Below are positions 5,741 to 6,610 of a DNA stretch of 6,610 nt, piece after piece (the stretch's first letter is position 1; every line of letters begins with the position of its first letter). The position numbers and the translations under genes were made by a program. Below the pieces are notes generated by a model. That model searched no databases and was not told the DNA's origin. It saw only the letters and a program-made list of their open reading frames with translations. Origin of the DNA: Caldilineaceae bacterium (GTDB lineage Bacteria > Chloroflexota > Anaerolineae > Caldilineales > Caldilineaceae); contig JAHEML010000225.1 in assembly GCA_024643705.1 (NCBI GenBank), positions 1 to 6,610 of the forward strand, read 5' to 3'.

Positions 5741-6610
5741 TGGCGGCAGGTACGTTCGATGTTCAGGAGCAGCCCCACGCTTTTGTTCGCTTACTGCGCT
5801 GGGTGGATCGCCATTTTCGCCCCCACTTGGGCTGGACGATATTGCTGGCTGGCCTGGTTCTTGCACTCTTGCCAGCCAGCGGCGTGCGTAATGCCCGCTG
5901 GATCAATATGCGTTCCAGCGGCGTGCAGTTGGAGTGGATTGGCCCAGTTGCCCTGCTGGTCGTCTGGTTTTTGATCGCGACTGTGGGGCGGGTCAAGCGC
6001 CGGTGGGGCAAAACGACTGGCACGGTTGCTGGCACGCTTGCAACCCTGTTTTGGCTTCTGCTTGGCTTGGCAACACTCACCCAGGTGATCATCGACTGGA
6101 TACCCGGCACTGGTGTGTTGAGAACCGCGTTTGCCACGGGCGCATGGCAACCCGTAGCCGAGGGCATTGTTGCCGATTGGCTGAGCCTTGTCTGGCGCTT
6201 TGGCGAGTGGCAACGGGGCTTTCTAGCCGGGGGCGCGCATCAGGACGATCTGGTCTTTCTGTGGCTGGCGGGCGCGGTGATCTGGCTGGCAGTGTCGGCC
6301 ATGGCCTGGCTGCTCTTGCGCACCCGCAATGGTCTTGTCGGTTCGCTGCCTGTTTTGTGGCTTTTGGCGACCATTCAATTCTATGGCTCTGGCGAGCGCT
6401 TTCCGCTGGCACTTGGGCTGGCAGTGGCGCTGGCCCTGCATTTCTGGCTGGATCACCGTTCCCTGGAAGACGAGTGGCAGGAACGGCATATCGACTATAG
6501 CCCCTCTCTGCTGCTCGATAGGACGACCACTGCCGCTGGGCTGATTTTGCTGGTTACGCTTGTCGGCCTCTTTTTTCCCGTGATCTCGGTGAATAGTCTG
6601 GCGTGGCGGG
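5740..6610 (+). CDS. Probable TgpA-type transglutaminase-like membrane protein, N-terminal part, 3' end outside window
   Basis: The frame is open from GTG 5740 to the right edge, giving 290 residues. The start shares one base with the TAG of the DUF58 gene (TAGTG) and has a perfect AGGAGG upstream. The visible part is almost all membrane: hydrophobic segments at about 31-46, 67-82, 97-118, 170-194, 199-212, 221-236 and 263-280, with a basic loop RVKRRWGK (84-91) between the second and third. This multi-span N-terminus after a DUF58 gene fits the DUF3488/TgpA family, whose periplasmic transglutaminase-like domain follows the membrane segments. That catalytic domain (Cys-His-Asp) would lie outside the window, so the assignment rests on topology and neighbour. 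Co-translation with the DUF58 protein is likely. Confidence 0.72.
   Translation, partial: MAAGTFDVQEQPHAFVRLLRWVDRHFRPHLGWTILLAGLVLALLPASGVRNARWINMRSSGVQLEWIGPVALLVVWFLIATVGRVKRRWGKTTGTVAGTLATLFWLLLGLATLTQVIIDWIPGTGVLRTAFATGAWQPVAEGIVADWLSLVWRFGEWQRGFLAGGAHQDDLVFLWLAGAVIWLAVSAMAWLLLRTRNGLVGSLPVLWLLATIQFYGSGERFPLALGLAVALALHFWLDHRSLEDEWQERHIDYSPSLLLDRTTTAAGLILLVTLVGLFFPVISVNSLAWR

Noticed and set aside
4223..5866. Long open frame on the minus strand extending the PyrK-like gene upstream by about 540 residues
   Set aside because: It lies antisense to the well-supported DUF58 gene, its translation is low-complexity and rich in Gly, Pro, Gln and His with no domain, and the PyrK homology begins only near GTG 4222.
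5934..6500. Plus-strand open frame of 188 codons overlapping the last gene
   Set aside because: The frame starting at GTG 5740 has a perfect ribosome binding site and coherent membrane segments; this one is Trp/Arg/Gly-rich with no topology.

Overview
The window looks like a GC-rich bacterial chromosome segment. The protein families and their style (PyrK-type reductases, and a DUF58 protein coupled to a TgpA-like transglutaminase) suggest a Chloroflexota-type, Anaerolineae-like organism. That placement is inferred from protein character only; there is no rRNA or marker gene here to confirm it.

Two divergent transcription units share a short intergenic region at about 4223-4303. The leftward (minus-strand) unit has four genes. 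In order of transcription they are: a PyrK-like FAD/[2Fe-2S] reductase with a degenerate NAD(P)H-binding glycine motif (4222-3404); a free-standing adenylation plus carrier-protein (A-PCP) didomain protein of NRPS type (3363-1381); a class I SAM-dependent methyltransferase (1384-626) that overlaps the A-PCP gene by ATGA; and a second PyrK-like reductase with an intact NAD(P)H motif (612 to beyond the left edge). The tight spacing (40 bp, -4 bp, 13 bp) supports one operon.

The rightward unit encodes a membrane-anchored DUF58 protein (4304-5740, or from GTG 4274). It is joined by a one-base stop/start overlap and a strong ribosome binding site to the N-terminal, multi-membrane-spanning part of what is probably a TgpA/DUF3488-type transglutaminase-like protein (5740 to beyond the right edge).

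The unusual part is the leftward operon. It can activate and carry an acid on a phosphopantetheine arm, methylate something, and deliver electrons through two different PyrK-type flavoproteins. No condensation, thioesterase or reductase domain is visible. The adenylation domain appears to lack the aspartate that normally binds an alpha-amino group. This could be a small, uncharacterised carrier-protein-dependent redox pathway, but the substrate and product cannot be told from this window. Two in-frame short tandem repeats lie inside coding sequence, a 15-bp unit in the adenylation domain and a 6-bp unit in the DUF58 gene. No tRNA, rRNA, CRISPR, insertion sequence or convincing terminator was seen.
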